A DNA stretch of 64,000 nucleotides, from contig CM068374.1 in NCBI GenBank assembly GCA_034769895.1, positions 353,386,302 to 353,450,301 of the forward strand, given 5' to 3'. This document shows positions 10,380-20,645 of this stretch, piece by piece (position 1 is the first letter of the stretch; every line of letters begins with the position of its first letter). The notes beneath the pieces are model-generated. The model made no database searches. It saw only the letters and a program-made list of their open reading frames with translations, and was not told the origin of the DNA. This DNA comes from Magicicada septendecula (taxonomy: Eukaryota; Arthropoda; Insecta; Hemiptera; Cicadidae). The translations under genes were made by a program, and so were the position numbers.

Positions 10380-11230
10380 AAGGCTGTCACAAGGTTGGTG
10401 CAAAGGAGACTATAGAGAATTTAGGGAAATATGGGGGAAGACCAATTTGGTTGTAGAAAAGGTAAAGGCATAAGAGATGCAACTGGACGCTTGAGGATGT
10501 TGGGAGTAAATAGGGAGATGTTGTATCGATTGGGAGAAAGCTTTACGCAGAGTTGACTGGAATTTCTACTGAAGATTTTGAAAGTTATTGGTACAGACTG
10601 GAAGGATAGAAGACTAACAAAGGAGCTGAACACAAAACAAAGTAGTAGTAAAATGAGATGAGGATGAAACGGAAGAGATGAGCATTGGAAGAGGCGGTAG
10701 ACAAGGATGCTGTTTGTTACTAACACTACTCAACATGTACGTTGTGAAGCTAACAGAGAAGGCCTTAGATAAAGCAAGAGGAATCGTAGTGAGACGAGAC
10801 AGAACGAAGGCCATTAAATACCTTTAATGCTTTGCTGCTTTGATGATCACGCAGTGTTGGCAAAATCACAAAAAGAGCTACAGTTTATGATGGAGAATAC
10901 TGCAAGAATGGAGAAAGAATTCGGAATTAAGATAAATGCCGGAGAAACTAAAGTAATGAGAATTAACAAGAATGAAGGTTTCGTTGACGAATCCTTGGAA
11001 GGAGAAGTGTAGAGCAAGTGAACTCATTTAATCACTTGGGGAGTACGGTGACATGGAATGAAAGCTGAATGGGGGAAATCAGAAGTAGCATATTGTTACG
11101 ACGCAATCAAAAAGAAATAAGAAAGCTACGTAGAGAGCTTGGAAATAATATGATTGTGGCGAAGAATGGTTAAGGTGAATCAGGCTGACAGAGTGAGAAA
11201 CAATGAAGCATTGACGTGAATATGAGAGGA
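10380..11230 (+). pseudogene. Decayed non-LTR reverse-transcriptase relic
   Basis: Successive plus-strand frames show RT landmarks of an RTE-like ORF: EDQFGCRKGKGIRDA near 10438, a KVIGTDWKDRRL block near 10580, a GRGGRQGCCLLL-like motif B near 10685-10715, and then CCFDDHAVLAKSQKELQFMM at about 10831, the counterpart of the (F/Y)ADD box followed by its usual helix. KINAGETKVMRINK (about 10935) is the conserved motif that follows. The FADD box reads FDDH here, and numerous stops and frameshifts separate the blocks. It is a different subfamily from the RTE copy at 42362. Confidence 0.7.
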
Positions 11231-11416
11231 AAGAAGTCACTTCATATGGTCAAAGATACTCACCATGTTCTGTTGTTTTACTTAAACGTGTCCGCGAAAC
11301 CCTTGAAACTTTGTTGCCTATCCCACTTGCTTATCACTGCATTATAGTAATTCATATCAACAATTACTATAACAAGGGTTAGGTCGGAAAATAACCATCG
11401 TAAAAGTTATCACTCA

Positions 11417-11453
11417 ACGTTTCGACCAGTAAACAATCTGTGGTCGTCTTCAG
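11417..11453 (-). ncRNA. Hammerhead-ribozyme-like motif
   Basis: On the minus strand: CTGAAGA, one extra base, stem GACCA, a 12-nt loop, stem TGGTC, then GAAACGTT. The CUGANGA and GAAA boxes are the hammerhead core. The unpaired base between CUGANGA and stem II departs from the canonical form and recurs in the other copies here. Cleavage competence is not shown. Confidence 0.4.
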
Positions 11454-11519
11454 GTGTAAGTGACACTAGTAAACTTCAGCTTACTCGAGATTCGTTAACT
11501 AACAAGCGTAAACCGTCAG

Positions 11520-11830
11520 AAAAATATCGGTATGGAGAACCATAAACGACTTCCATGTTCTAAGATTTATATTTAAAATCATATTCGAAATGAAATATTA
11601 CCATAGAACCTACTTCTTTCTACTTATTGCTTCAGCCTTAACCACAGTACTGTGATCACTAACGTATACCACCTGACGTTTTCGCACTCGATTTTCACTG
11701 AAGACGCCAGTCGATGGACTGCCGAAAAGTCTGGTTTTGCAGAAAACATTGGACTACGGCTAAACAGCCCGGGAAGGATTTTTAACAAAAAACTACTTCT
11801 TTGTTGCCGATAACGTAGTACACATATAAA
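11520..11830 (+). repeat. Palindrome-family repeat with hammerhead-like core
   Basis: Second copy of the unit at 3495-3800. The core at 11698-11730 reads CTGAAGA, then a perfect CAGTC/GACTG hairpin with a GATG loop, then GAAAAGTC. With the oppositely oriented motif at 11417-11453 it makes an inverted pair, the same architecture as at 5228-5420. Confidence 0.55.
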
Positions 11831-11984
11831 AAATTCTCCCCTCCCCAATCAACTATAATTTTCATTAATAGAAAACTATCCCCACCACGTTCACATAACC
11901 TCTTCATTTATAGATATTTCATCTACGTTTCCACAGTGGATTATTATGAGCTTCTTATTAGGATACATAATTTATCAAAATTAA

Positions 11985-12800
11985 CTACTTTACTCTTGTT
12001 AAAACATAAAACGTTGCTGGTAAACTACCCCTTTCTCTTAACCGATCTTCACCAAAATCAATAGACCTTCAGTCCTCTACAATTCAGGGGTGTATGCAAA
12101 ACATTATTTGATTCTGTTTGAATTTGCGGCTGTTATCGTTTGCCATAGAAAAATTACCCCCGATAAAAAAACGTTGCTGGTAAACTACCCCTTTCCCTTA
12201 ACCGATCTTCACCAAAATCAGTAGGTCTTGAGTAATCTACAAATCAGAGCTACATGCAAAAAATTATTTGATTCTGTTTGAATTTGTGACTCTTATCGTT
12301 TGCCATAAAAAATACCCTTTTAAAACATAAAACGTTGCAGGCAAACTACCCCTTTCCCTTAACCGATCTTCACTAAAATCAACAGATTTTGAGAACTCTA
12401 CAATTTAGGGCTGTATGCAAATAATCATTTGATTCTGTTTGAATTTGCGGCTGTAATCATTTGCCATATAAAATACCCTTGTTAAAACATAAAACGTTGC
12501 TGGTAAACTACCCCTTTCCCTTAACCGATCTTCACCAAAAACAATAGGTCTTGAGAACTCTACAATTCAGGGCTGTATGCAAAAGAGTAGTTGATTTTAT
12601 TTGAATTTGCGGCTGTTATCGTTTGCCATAGAAAACAATTACCCTTGATTAAAAAAAAATCGTTGCTGGTAAACTACCCCTTTCCCTCAACCGATCTTCA
12701 CCAAAAACAATTGGTCGTGAGTACTCTACAAATCAGGGCTGTATGCAAAAAATGATTTGATTCAGTTTGAATTTGCGGCTGTTATCGTTTGCCATAGAAA
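11985..12800 (+). repeat. Five-copy tandem array of a 160-166-bp unit
   Basis: The landmark CGTTGCTGGTAAACTACCCC or close variants start at 12012, 12172, 12333, 12495 and 12661, giving periods of 160, 161, 162 and 166 bp. Copies differ by a few substitutions and indels. The array runs on into the 3' flank described at 12735-12970. Confidence 0.9.
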
Positions 12801-12970
12801 AAAATCTACAGATAGACACACAGACACACACACACACACACAGACACTTTTCGAAAAACGACTTTTTTTCATGTTTTGAGTGTAGTACTATCAGAATCTG
12901 CAATAATCTCGAACACGATTTTTTTTGCCATCACCATACTTCCATTTCCTTAAGGAACATGGAAGTAAAA
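12735..12970 (+). repeat. Array-flanking segment, copy 1 of a direct repeat
   Basis: The stretch from the last array unit through a (CA)n tract, CACTTTTCGAAAAACGACTT, GCCATCACCATACT and GGAACATGGAAGTAAAAA recurs at 13650-13880. The final TTCCATTTCCTTAAGGAAC/ATGGAAG is weakly palindromic and may mark a repeat terminus. The 134-aa and 64-aa frames here follow from the shared repeat. Confidence 0.7.
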
Positions 12971-13309
12971 ATACTAACAAACCACCACCCTCGGCATTAT
13001 TATTATTATACTTTGTTTTCTGACGGTTCATTATTATTTATTTACTTTCCTAACGTCACAGCGTACATTGTATTTTCTGGACCCCAGAAAGTTGGTGAAT
13101 TGATCAATCGGGACAAATACACGACACACAATGACTGGACAGAACTATCCACTGAGAGGTTTGAGAATTGATTTTGACTTTTTAGGTATTAAGTTGCGTA
13201 TAACTAGGTGGTTTGGTTTAATCATGTCAGTAGTGTGAATAGTGAGGTCGCGGTAACCCTGTGAAGTTTCGCACTTTTTATCGCATTATCAGCTGCAACA
13301 ATTCCCGTT

Positions 13310-13570
13310 GAAATGTCGGCTTTTGATGAATGCACATGTGGAAGCATGGAAAGAAAAAAGATCGATCACCGCCATCTTTCGAATCCTTCAGTTCCTTGTC
13401 TTCTGTTTTTCGATAAGCCAATGCGGCCACACCACTGTCTCCTACTCCCTACTATTGCTACGCGACACTCACTTAGACAGGGTCCCATCATCATCATCAT
13501 TGGCTCGACAGCCCTTTGTGGGCCCTGGCCTTCTTCAGAATATTCGCCATTCTTCTCTATTCTCTACCCA
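13310..13570 (-). mobile_element. RTE-type 3' tail fragment
   Basis: Read on the minus strand, 13489-13570 gives GAATGGCGAATATTCTG, AAGGCCAGGGCCCACAAAGGGC, TGTCGAGCCAATG and then (ATG)n. This is the usual end of an arthropod RTE ORF and its microsatellite tail. Upstream sequence to about 13310 shows no conserved domain. The frames reported on the plus strand are antisense to it. Confidence 0.5.
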
Positions 13571-13649
13571 TTTGAACAATGCTGACCAAAACTCCGACAA
13601 GCCTTCATATCCCGAAGGAGTCCACTCTCTTTGCATACAAAGCGATTAT

Positions 13650-13880
13650 TACATATACATATGTAAAAAATTATTTGATTCTGTTTGAATTTGCGGCTGT
13701 TATCGTTTGCCATAGAGAAAATTCTACACACAGACAGACACACACAGAGACACTTTTCGAAAAATGACTTTTCTTCATGTTTTGAGGGTAGTACAATCAA
13801 AATCAGACGTTATCTTGAACACGATTTTTTTCGCCATCACCATACTGTACTTACATTTCCTTATGGAACATGGAAGTAAA
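13650..13880 (+). repeat. Array-flanking segment, copy 2 of a direct repeat
   Basis: Matches 12735-12970, including the array-derived TTGATTCTGTTTGAATTTGC start, the (CA)n tract and the GGAACATGGAAGTAAAAA end. Only the last part of one 160-bp unit is present, so DNA from about 12971 to 13650 separates two copies of the same 3' flank. Confidence 0.7.
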
Positions 13881-14437
13881 AAGGCCAGAAACAAAAACAG
13901 TTTGAGATACCCCTTTTTGGCTTAGGAGGACTGTACACCTCAATGTTGGCCCGTACACCTGCACAGCACGTAGCCAAGTATAAAAGCGGCCTTAAATAAG
14001 CCACTGGCTTTCATTACAATGATTATCTGATTCACCACTGAAGAGTCACGCGATATTTTATTTTATAATAATTACGTAAACTAATTAAATAGATTGAAGC
14101 TGTGCATTACTAACTAATTCGCGTGTATGCACGCGCTCCGACCTCTTGCATTGTATTCCGTTTCCCTGTACCTTTTGCATCGTTTAGGTTCAGTAACCTC
14201 TCAACATTCGCAAATTTAGGCGTGCTATTAATTATTCGCGATGAAAAAGAATTAGTCTATTTAACATTCGCTAACGAGAGACTTGCACAGTCGCGAACAT
14301 CTTTGGGTGGAAACAAATTTTAATAAAAAAAATCGCAATTCTTCAAAACATATTCGTTAAAGGAAAAACCATACGATAACTAATATTCCATTTACGCTTG
14401 TTGGTCACAAGTTAGGAGGGAAAACAAGTTCTGTCGG

Positions 14438-14825
14438 CAGTGACGTATCTAGAATTTGGACTTGGGAGGGGTCAAGCCCCCCCTTCATACAAAAGAAAAA
14501 ACAAATTAACACTAATCAACATTACTGTCTTAAACCGGCTGAAAAACGTGTGATATCATCATGAAATCAGTCCCATTAAAGTAAACGTTAATAACACAAT
14601 AGTAATTTGCTTATATTTCATATTTTAAACGTCTAAGCTAATGCTGTGTAGTAGGCTATATCTGTTTGTATATTTACAAAAAAAGAGTTACTACTATATT
14701 AGCGTACACAGATGAACAAAATAATTGAACAGGCTAAAGATAATGAGCTTAACAAAATTCGTCAACTTTTTTCGACCTTCTGGGAGGGGGGGTCCGATCC
14801 CGCCTCCCCCGTCAATACGCCCCTG
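14438..14825. mobile_element. Non-autonomous hAT-like element
   Basis: The left end is CAGTGACGTATCTAG and the right end, read inward, is CAGGGGCGTATTGAC; C/G runs sit inside both ends. The flanks TCTGTCGG and ACTTCCGG agree at 5 of 8 bases, a decayed target duplication at best. There is no ORF. Confidence 0.6.
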
Positions 14826-14944
14826 ACTTCCGGTTATTTCTGAATAAGAACAATATATCGTCAAACTGGCATATCAAGTAGGAGGAGAGGGCTTTGAGAT
14901 GACTTGAGCAGAAAAGGATTTGATTTGATCAGTTTAGGATTTGA

Positions 14945-15235
14945 TCAGTTCGTACGTTTCAAAACTACCTGAAGTGGACCTTACGGAGTCGATTAGTGAA
15001 AAACAAAATTCATGAAAACGATGATGATGACGAATATCTAGAAGAAATTGCGTCTCCGAGTAACCTCAATGCTAAAACGTTCAGTCACATTCTGAAACTT
15101 CAGCAAGTACTTAAAGAAAAGGAAGACGAATGCGATCCGGTAATGGAAATTAGTCTGAGGATCAAAAGGGAAACTGAAGCCTCTGGTCTTCGATATTCGG
15201 AAATGTTAAAGGAAGTGTCTAGCAAAACAGACTAG
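14945..15235 (+). CDS. Unrecognised short ORF, acidic and lysine/glutamate-rich (copy 2)
   Basis: Identical in translation to the ORF ending at 380. The frame opens at about 14945 and the first start-like codon is GTG at 14996. Its perfect conservation reflects the recent duplication and is not evidence of selection. Function unknown; a transposase tail is one possibility. Confidence 0.25.
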   Translation, partial: SVRTFQNYLKWTLRSRLVKNKIHENDDDDEYLEEIASPSNLNAKTFSHILKLQQVLKEKEDECDPVMEISLRIKRETEASGLRYSEMLKEVSSKTD

Positions 15236-15856
15236 AATAAAGAAATATTTTTAAACGTTGCCTTCAAATTCACATTTCCGAATGTCACATTCACATTGTT
15301 TTATAAAAATCTAACCGTCCCAATTGTTAAGTACCAGCTTGCTTGCGTCGTAACTACGGGGGGGGGGGGGCTTGTCAGGGGATCAAATCCCCCCCAAGAG
15401 ATATTAGAAATTTCAGCAAAAATTCTTAGTAACTTAACGTAGGCCTATTTCTAAGCCATTTGTGTGTGTGTTAAATAAAATAAGCCTTATAAATAATTGT
15501 ATAAATAAAAGGAATTACGATATTTGTAAATTAATAAAATAAAGGGGAATCCAACCTTCAAGTTAGTCTCATCCCCCCCCCCCAATGAGCTCCTGGTTAC
15601 GCCACTAAGACATACACAGTAGGCTCTATTAACTCATGAATTCCGTTACCCATGGATTGCGCCCAGTTTAATCCCTTATTCGAATGTTTCCACATTGATG
15701 CACACAAATCTGTCAACTGCATCCAAGGTAACTTCTGGTGTAACCCATACATCTGCCCACTCATACAAATTCACTAACTCTCTCTTGAATATTTCTTTCC
15801 AATCGTATGAGTGTAACAACATGAGAGAGTTTTGAGTGAATGAGACATCGTTCTTA

Positions 15857-16817
15857 CGTTAGCTAAAAGCCTAACAGCCTTTCTAGAGCGGTGGGCTGCG
15901 CCGAACACGCCTAAGAATTATCGCCACTTACAAGTATAGCGTAAAGTGTTTAGAGAAGAAAGACAACAGTTCGCCGTCTCACTCACAAACTACCCACTCT
16001 CTCTGTCGCACGCATGCTTCTGTCGTTCTCGTCAGCCTTGTTGCAGCCGATGTCCACAGCATGAAACACTGCACAAGACTGCTGTGCGCGTGTACGAAAT
16101 GGCTGAAAATTTTGTGAGCTTCGCAACGAGGCGTTTGTCCACTGAGATGCATCTCGAAGTCAGTGTTCAAAATCTATCGTTAGGTTACAACGTACCCATC
16201 TCTATTAAATCGGTCTCGCTAAGACCGTTACATCAGCTTATTATCAGTCGTAATTAATTTTTTAGCTCCGCCCATATAATCGCGTTGTATCTCTGAAAGA
16301 ACGACATCAGAACAACGACGACACGATGGATTGGCTTCAGCTGCAGCTGTTGAATGCTAAGTGAATGACAACGTCGAGTCCATGTGGACAAGACATCTTC
16401 CCTAACATTATACTAACGAGAAAATCTGGCGTACACAACAGTAACACTGTGACGTCAAAGCGCTCCGTATGTACAGGCAGGACGATGTAAGTTGAACACT
16501 CGGGTCTCATGCGCAGTAGACAAACACCTCGTTGCGAGGCTAACAAAATTTTCATTCATTTCACACATGCGCATAATAGTTTTGTACAGTGTTTGATAGT
16601 GTGAACATCGGCTGCAACAAGAATGGCGAGAACAAAGGAAGCATGTGTGTGACACAGAGGGAAATAATATGGAAGTGAGACAGTGAACGTTATAGGGTTG
16701 TCTCCCCTCTCTTCCCTCTAGATAAAGCTATACTAAGCATGAAAGTGGGGGTAATTCATGCATTGGGTCGGCGCAGATGACTGTTCAGGAAAGGCTGGCG
16801 GGCCTATAAACGTTCTG
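15857..16817. repeat. Foldback element with long imperfect inverted arms (copy 2)
   Basis: Same structure as at about 1000-1960: arms of about 280 bp in opposite orientation around a spacer of about 300 bp. The arms within a copy differ far more from each other than the two copies do, so the foldback is older than the duplication. Confidence 0.7.
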
Positions 16818-17212
16818 AGCGTGCGGGCTGTAAACACTTATCATTCAACACCCCCATGGAAAAATGCTGGTTATACCACTGGTGGTTGTGCGCCGATTTG
16901 ATAGTACAGGAATGCGGTAACCTTAGTTTTACAGTACAGTATGAAAAAAATTAAAGTTTTACAGAATTTGCTATTCCGACAAGTGGACGAAAGAAGCTTA
17001 AACTGAGGGTCTTATACACTTACTCCTCGTATTCTGTAATTCACGCAGTGTTCATTTTTCAGGGAACTGTCTATAATCTACAGTACGAGAACTATAAGAC
17101 TGTTCAAAGTGACTTTCCTCCAAATAAAATGACACCTGTTGATGACACACAGTACAAAATTTGTATGTATAAATCTAACCACGTATACTTACACCTAATA
17201 TTCATTAACTAT

Positions 17213-18857
17213 CATCAGTGGCGTAACTCTTTTTTTCGTGGGCCTCCCCGCAGGAATCCTTTGCGACCCACCCGTACTACTACTTGTGTATTTTATGGCG
17301 GCCGGCAACCTTGGTGAAAGTGATATGCGCAGAACCCTGTTTTTTGTCAGTGTAATGGTACATCTCACTGAGTGCGTAAGTGTTGATGCCTTTTAAAAAA
17401 CATTAGGCTACCGTGAAACATTTACTGTATGGGTCTGTATTTTATTTAATAATTATTTTCAACACACAAAGAAACATATCCTACGCTACGAAAACTTCAT
17501 CAACTTCTTAAGTCTAGTGTAAACTTTCAATGTAGCTTATCATATTTAAGAAAAAGGTAGATTTTAAATGGAAGAAGATTAGAAATAATAGAAGTGTATT
17601 AAATGAACGTCAAAAGACAAGGGCAAAAAGAATTCAATATCTCATGAAAATAAAACAATTCAGAACAGAAAAACGTCCAATACTAGTATTTTTTTATTAT
17701 TTACATTGTGAAACAAATAACATTGTTCTAGTATTACGAATACATATTTGATACTATTTCGAGTAAAATTTCAAATGGTAGTTAGTTGAATGAAACCCGG
17801 AAATGTCAACAATGTGTAAAACCCAAGTTGTAATAATTAAATAGTTAAGGGCACCCATAAAGTCGGCTGTAGCAACCCATAAAGACGTTTTTGAAATGAA
17901 GTGTTACAACTGAGCACACTTAGTTAGTCTCCCCACTACCCTAACTATTCGCGCAACTATGGAGCGGCCACCGTAAAGTAACGCGATTGTACTCTTACTC
18001 AATTCATCCCGTTGAATACCAACCCTTGTTGTAACTATGGCAACTACTAACATTATATAACGTGAACAGAACACGTTCTCCTCAAACTGTTTAAAATCTC
18101 TTCTAAGCTTAGGTTGTTTTTCGTCGGTTATTTCTGTAATCCTAAAAAACGATAATTAATTTTTAAGTTGATGGGCTTCCCTGCTTCTTGTTCAGAAATT
18201 GAGATTGCTGATTACTTGACTCAGTTGAACTTTTCTGTTAATGTCTTGTGTAGTAAATCCACCATTACAAAGGAAATATTATGTATTCTACAGTAATAAA
18301 TTATTACTGAGAAACTTTAGTCTGTTTCAAAATAATATTTTAAACTAGTTTATATAAAAGGTAAATGAGTCAATTTTGTATTTTGAGACTCATATACATC
18401 TTCGGACCATTGATTATCTCTTGGAACAGTGGATCGTATTTACTTAAATGGCCAAAACGTTTCCGCTACTGGGCTGGCGTATCTTCTCTCTAAAGTCTAA
18501 GTTTGAAGCAGAATAACATTTACAACGCGATCCAGTACTTCGGTCCATTTTTTAGTTTAATTTTGTACCTCGTATCGAATAACTATGCAGGCCTGGCCGG
18601 CGGAGTTCACCGGCCAACTATTCCAATAACTATCTGGAATCACCGACCTATTGTGTAATTAACCACATAATTTATGCTCTCAAAGTACATCATTACGTGG
18701 TGATAAAATAACAGTAAAAAATAAATGTGTTTGGTTTTGATGTTAAATACATACGGAGAAATTTGGTTTTACTTAAGTTTAATGGTTCCCATTTGCACTC
18801 TTAATGAAATAAGGGAAATGTTTGCGCCCCCCCCCCCGCATTCCTGTTACGCCACTC
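17213..18857. mobile_element. Non-autonomous element with CAGTGGCGTAAC termini, about 1.64 kb
   Basis: The left terminus CAGTGGCGTAACTC (17216) and the right terminus, read inward as GAGTGGCGTAACAGG (ending 18857), form an inverted repeat. TTAACTAT occurs at 17205-17212 and again at 18858-18865, an 8-bp target duplication typical of hAT; three bases (CAT) separate the left copy from CAGTGG. No transposase is recognisable inside. Confidence 0.65.
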
Positions 18858-19392
18858 TTAACTATGCATATTCATTACAATACACATTGAATGGCGACCA
18901 GTACGCATGAAGTCCAGTCCATGTTTCTCGGAATAAATCGATTCTTTGTAGTGGTACGTCCACATGAATTCTCAGAGCTGTTTTCGCCTAGTTCCGCATT
19001 CACGCCCGTTGCGACGTTTAGACCGACTGCCCCCCCCCCCTATAGGATGTACAAAATTCTGACTGTGATTGACCGTCAAATGGCGAAAATTCATCCCTTT
19101 GTAAATCGGATTTTCCATAAAAACGCTACCCACAAAATTGAAATTACAGTTGTGCCAGACTTTATGCAGGCTCTAATTGTCTCAACCGAGGATTTCAGCT
19201 GTTCTGTCTGGCACAGCATAAATAAAACAGTCTTTATCTTCGCTCTAGATTCCACTATTGTGAGTATTCAGGGCTGACTTCTTTTCTGGTCCTCCTATTA
19301 CTACAGGATTCCGACGCAAATTTCGCGCTTGAAACACTGAAACATAGAACTCGTCAACGCAAATTTATACTCTTTGACCCAAGCATAGGTAC

Positions 19393-19527
<135 letters not shown>

Positions 19528-19689
19528 AAAAAGGTAGACGTTTAAAGCTACAGTAGTAAAAAAAAACACATATAATTAATTCACTACCGACTAAAACAAA
19601 GTTTTTTATGGGTAAAAACGTAAATGTTTTACTTTAGAGCCTGAACCAGTTTTCGCTTTTAAAAAGCTTCAGAGCCTCAGAGGAAGAAA

Positions 19690-19975
19690 GTAATTCTTAT
19701 TCTTCTTGTTCTTCTTCTATGGCGTCACAGTTCGGAGTCGAACCTTAGCCTCCATAATCATTCGCCTCCATATTTCCCGTTTGGCGATCGATGTCCATTG
19801 TTTTTTTTAAGCAAAGTATCAGCATCCCTCTCCACTGCGTCAGTCCAGCGATACTTGGGTCTTCCGACAGGCCTTTTACCCTCGATTTGACTAAACAGTA
19901 CCTTCCTAGGTATTTGGTTGCCTTCCATCCTAATGATGTGTCCTGCCCATTGCAATCTACATCCATCCATATGGC
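19690..19975 (-). pseudogene. RTE-type retrotransposon 3' fragment
   Basis: The minus-strand translation at 19758-19970 reads LQWAGHIIRMEG, then GKRPVGRPKYRWTDAVERDAD. These are the conserved GH..RM and G.R..GRP..RW.D..E.D motifs at the C-terminus of RTE-like ORFs. Two overlapping minus frames cover it, so a frameshift is present. Downstream toward 19690 the sequence ends in GACGCCATAGAAGAAGAAC repeats, the simple-sequence tail expected at an RTE 3' end. Upstream domains are missing. Confidence 0.75.
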
Positions 19976-20154
19976 TCTGAACGTCTTAACGTTTAGTTAA
20001 GTAACGGACACGTCATGGACAACGAAATCCAAGAATGAAAAACACAGGACGTTTATTGGAAGTGGCTACTGATAAACAACTGGAAAATAATGATCGAGTG
20101 TACTTACTGTTGAACAAGCTAATCAATACCTCAATTTTAACTCGACCATCGTCT

Positions 20155-20260
20155 GTCTATTATAATGTATTTTTACTGTATGTCTCACGGTAACTTTTGA
20201 ACGCATCAACCGATTTTCGTAAAGTTTGGCGTGCGAGTCCCATACTTTTACCCTACAGAA
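20155..20260 (+). repeat. Left arm of a large inverted repeat, part 1
   Basis: AACTTTTGAACGCATCAACC, GATTTTCGTAAAGTTTGGCG and TACTTTTACCCTACAGAA match the reverse complement of 27584-27690. The match resumes at 25703 after a 5.4-kb insertion. Confidence 0.75.
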
Positions 20261-20645
20261 CAGGCCCAGATTTCCCACTAGGCACGTACCTAGGGGCGGC
20301 AGGCTCAGGGGGCGGCACGAGGTGAACATTTATTTGTTAAAATATCATGTTTTCGCTTTTTTAATTACAGTATTTGTATTGGGCACTTGAATTATGGTTT
20401 TGAAATAACCTTTAATTATATCATTTAATAACACGGTATTGACACTGGGCCTATCAATAGCGGTGGTCGGAGCGGAGCACGGTCGTATATACAGATCTGG
20501 ACACTCCGTTACACGACTGGGGGTCGTGACTAGTGCAGTGTCCCGAGTCTCAAAAAGGACTCCTGCCACTGGGTCTATTTGAGTTCTTTTTATATGTTTT
20601 TACCTAATTATGGGGGGGGGTCTGAAGCGACCTGCGATTGGTGGA

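Larger units (their letters stand above)
14856..17293. repeat. 2.44-kb duplicated block, copy 2
   Basis: Direct repeat of 1-2436, offset 14855 bp at the left and 14857 bp at the right because of homopolymer length changes. Differences seen by eye are few (for example CATGTGG against CACGTGG near 16381, and GACACACAG against GACAAACAG near 17143). The left boundary lies at or before 14856 and cannot be set because copy 1 is cut by the window edge. Confidence 0.9.

Noticed and set aside
12800..12845. CRISPR-like or regulatory repeat
   Set aside because: Simple CA microsatellite at a repeat edge.
13685..13879. Related 64-134-aa frames at 12767 and 13685
   Set aside because: They follow from a shared non-coding repeat with a CA microsatellite; no domain.
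1..17293. Giant LTR element with 2.4-kb LTRs
   Set aside because: No pol or gag in the same orientation between the copies, no primer-binding site beside copy 1, and the right boundary lies inside a transposon and lacks an LTR-type CA end.
1..17293. Tandem duplication of a 14.9-kb unit
   Set aside because: Sequence after 17293 does not match sequence after 2436.
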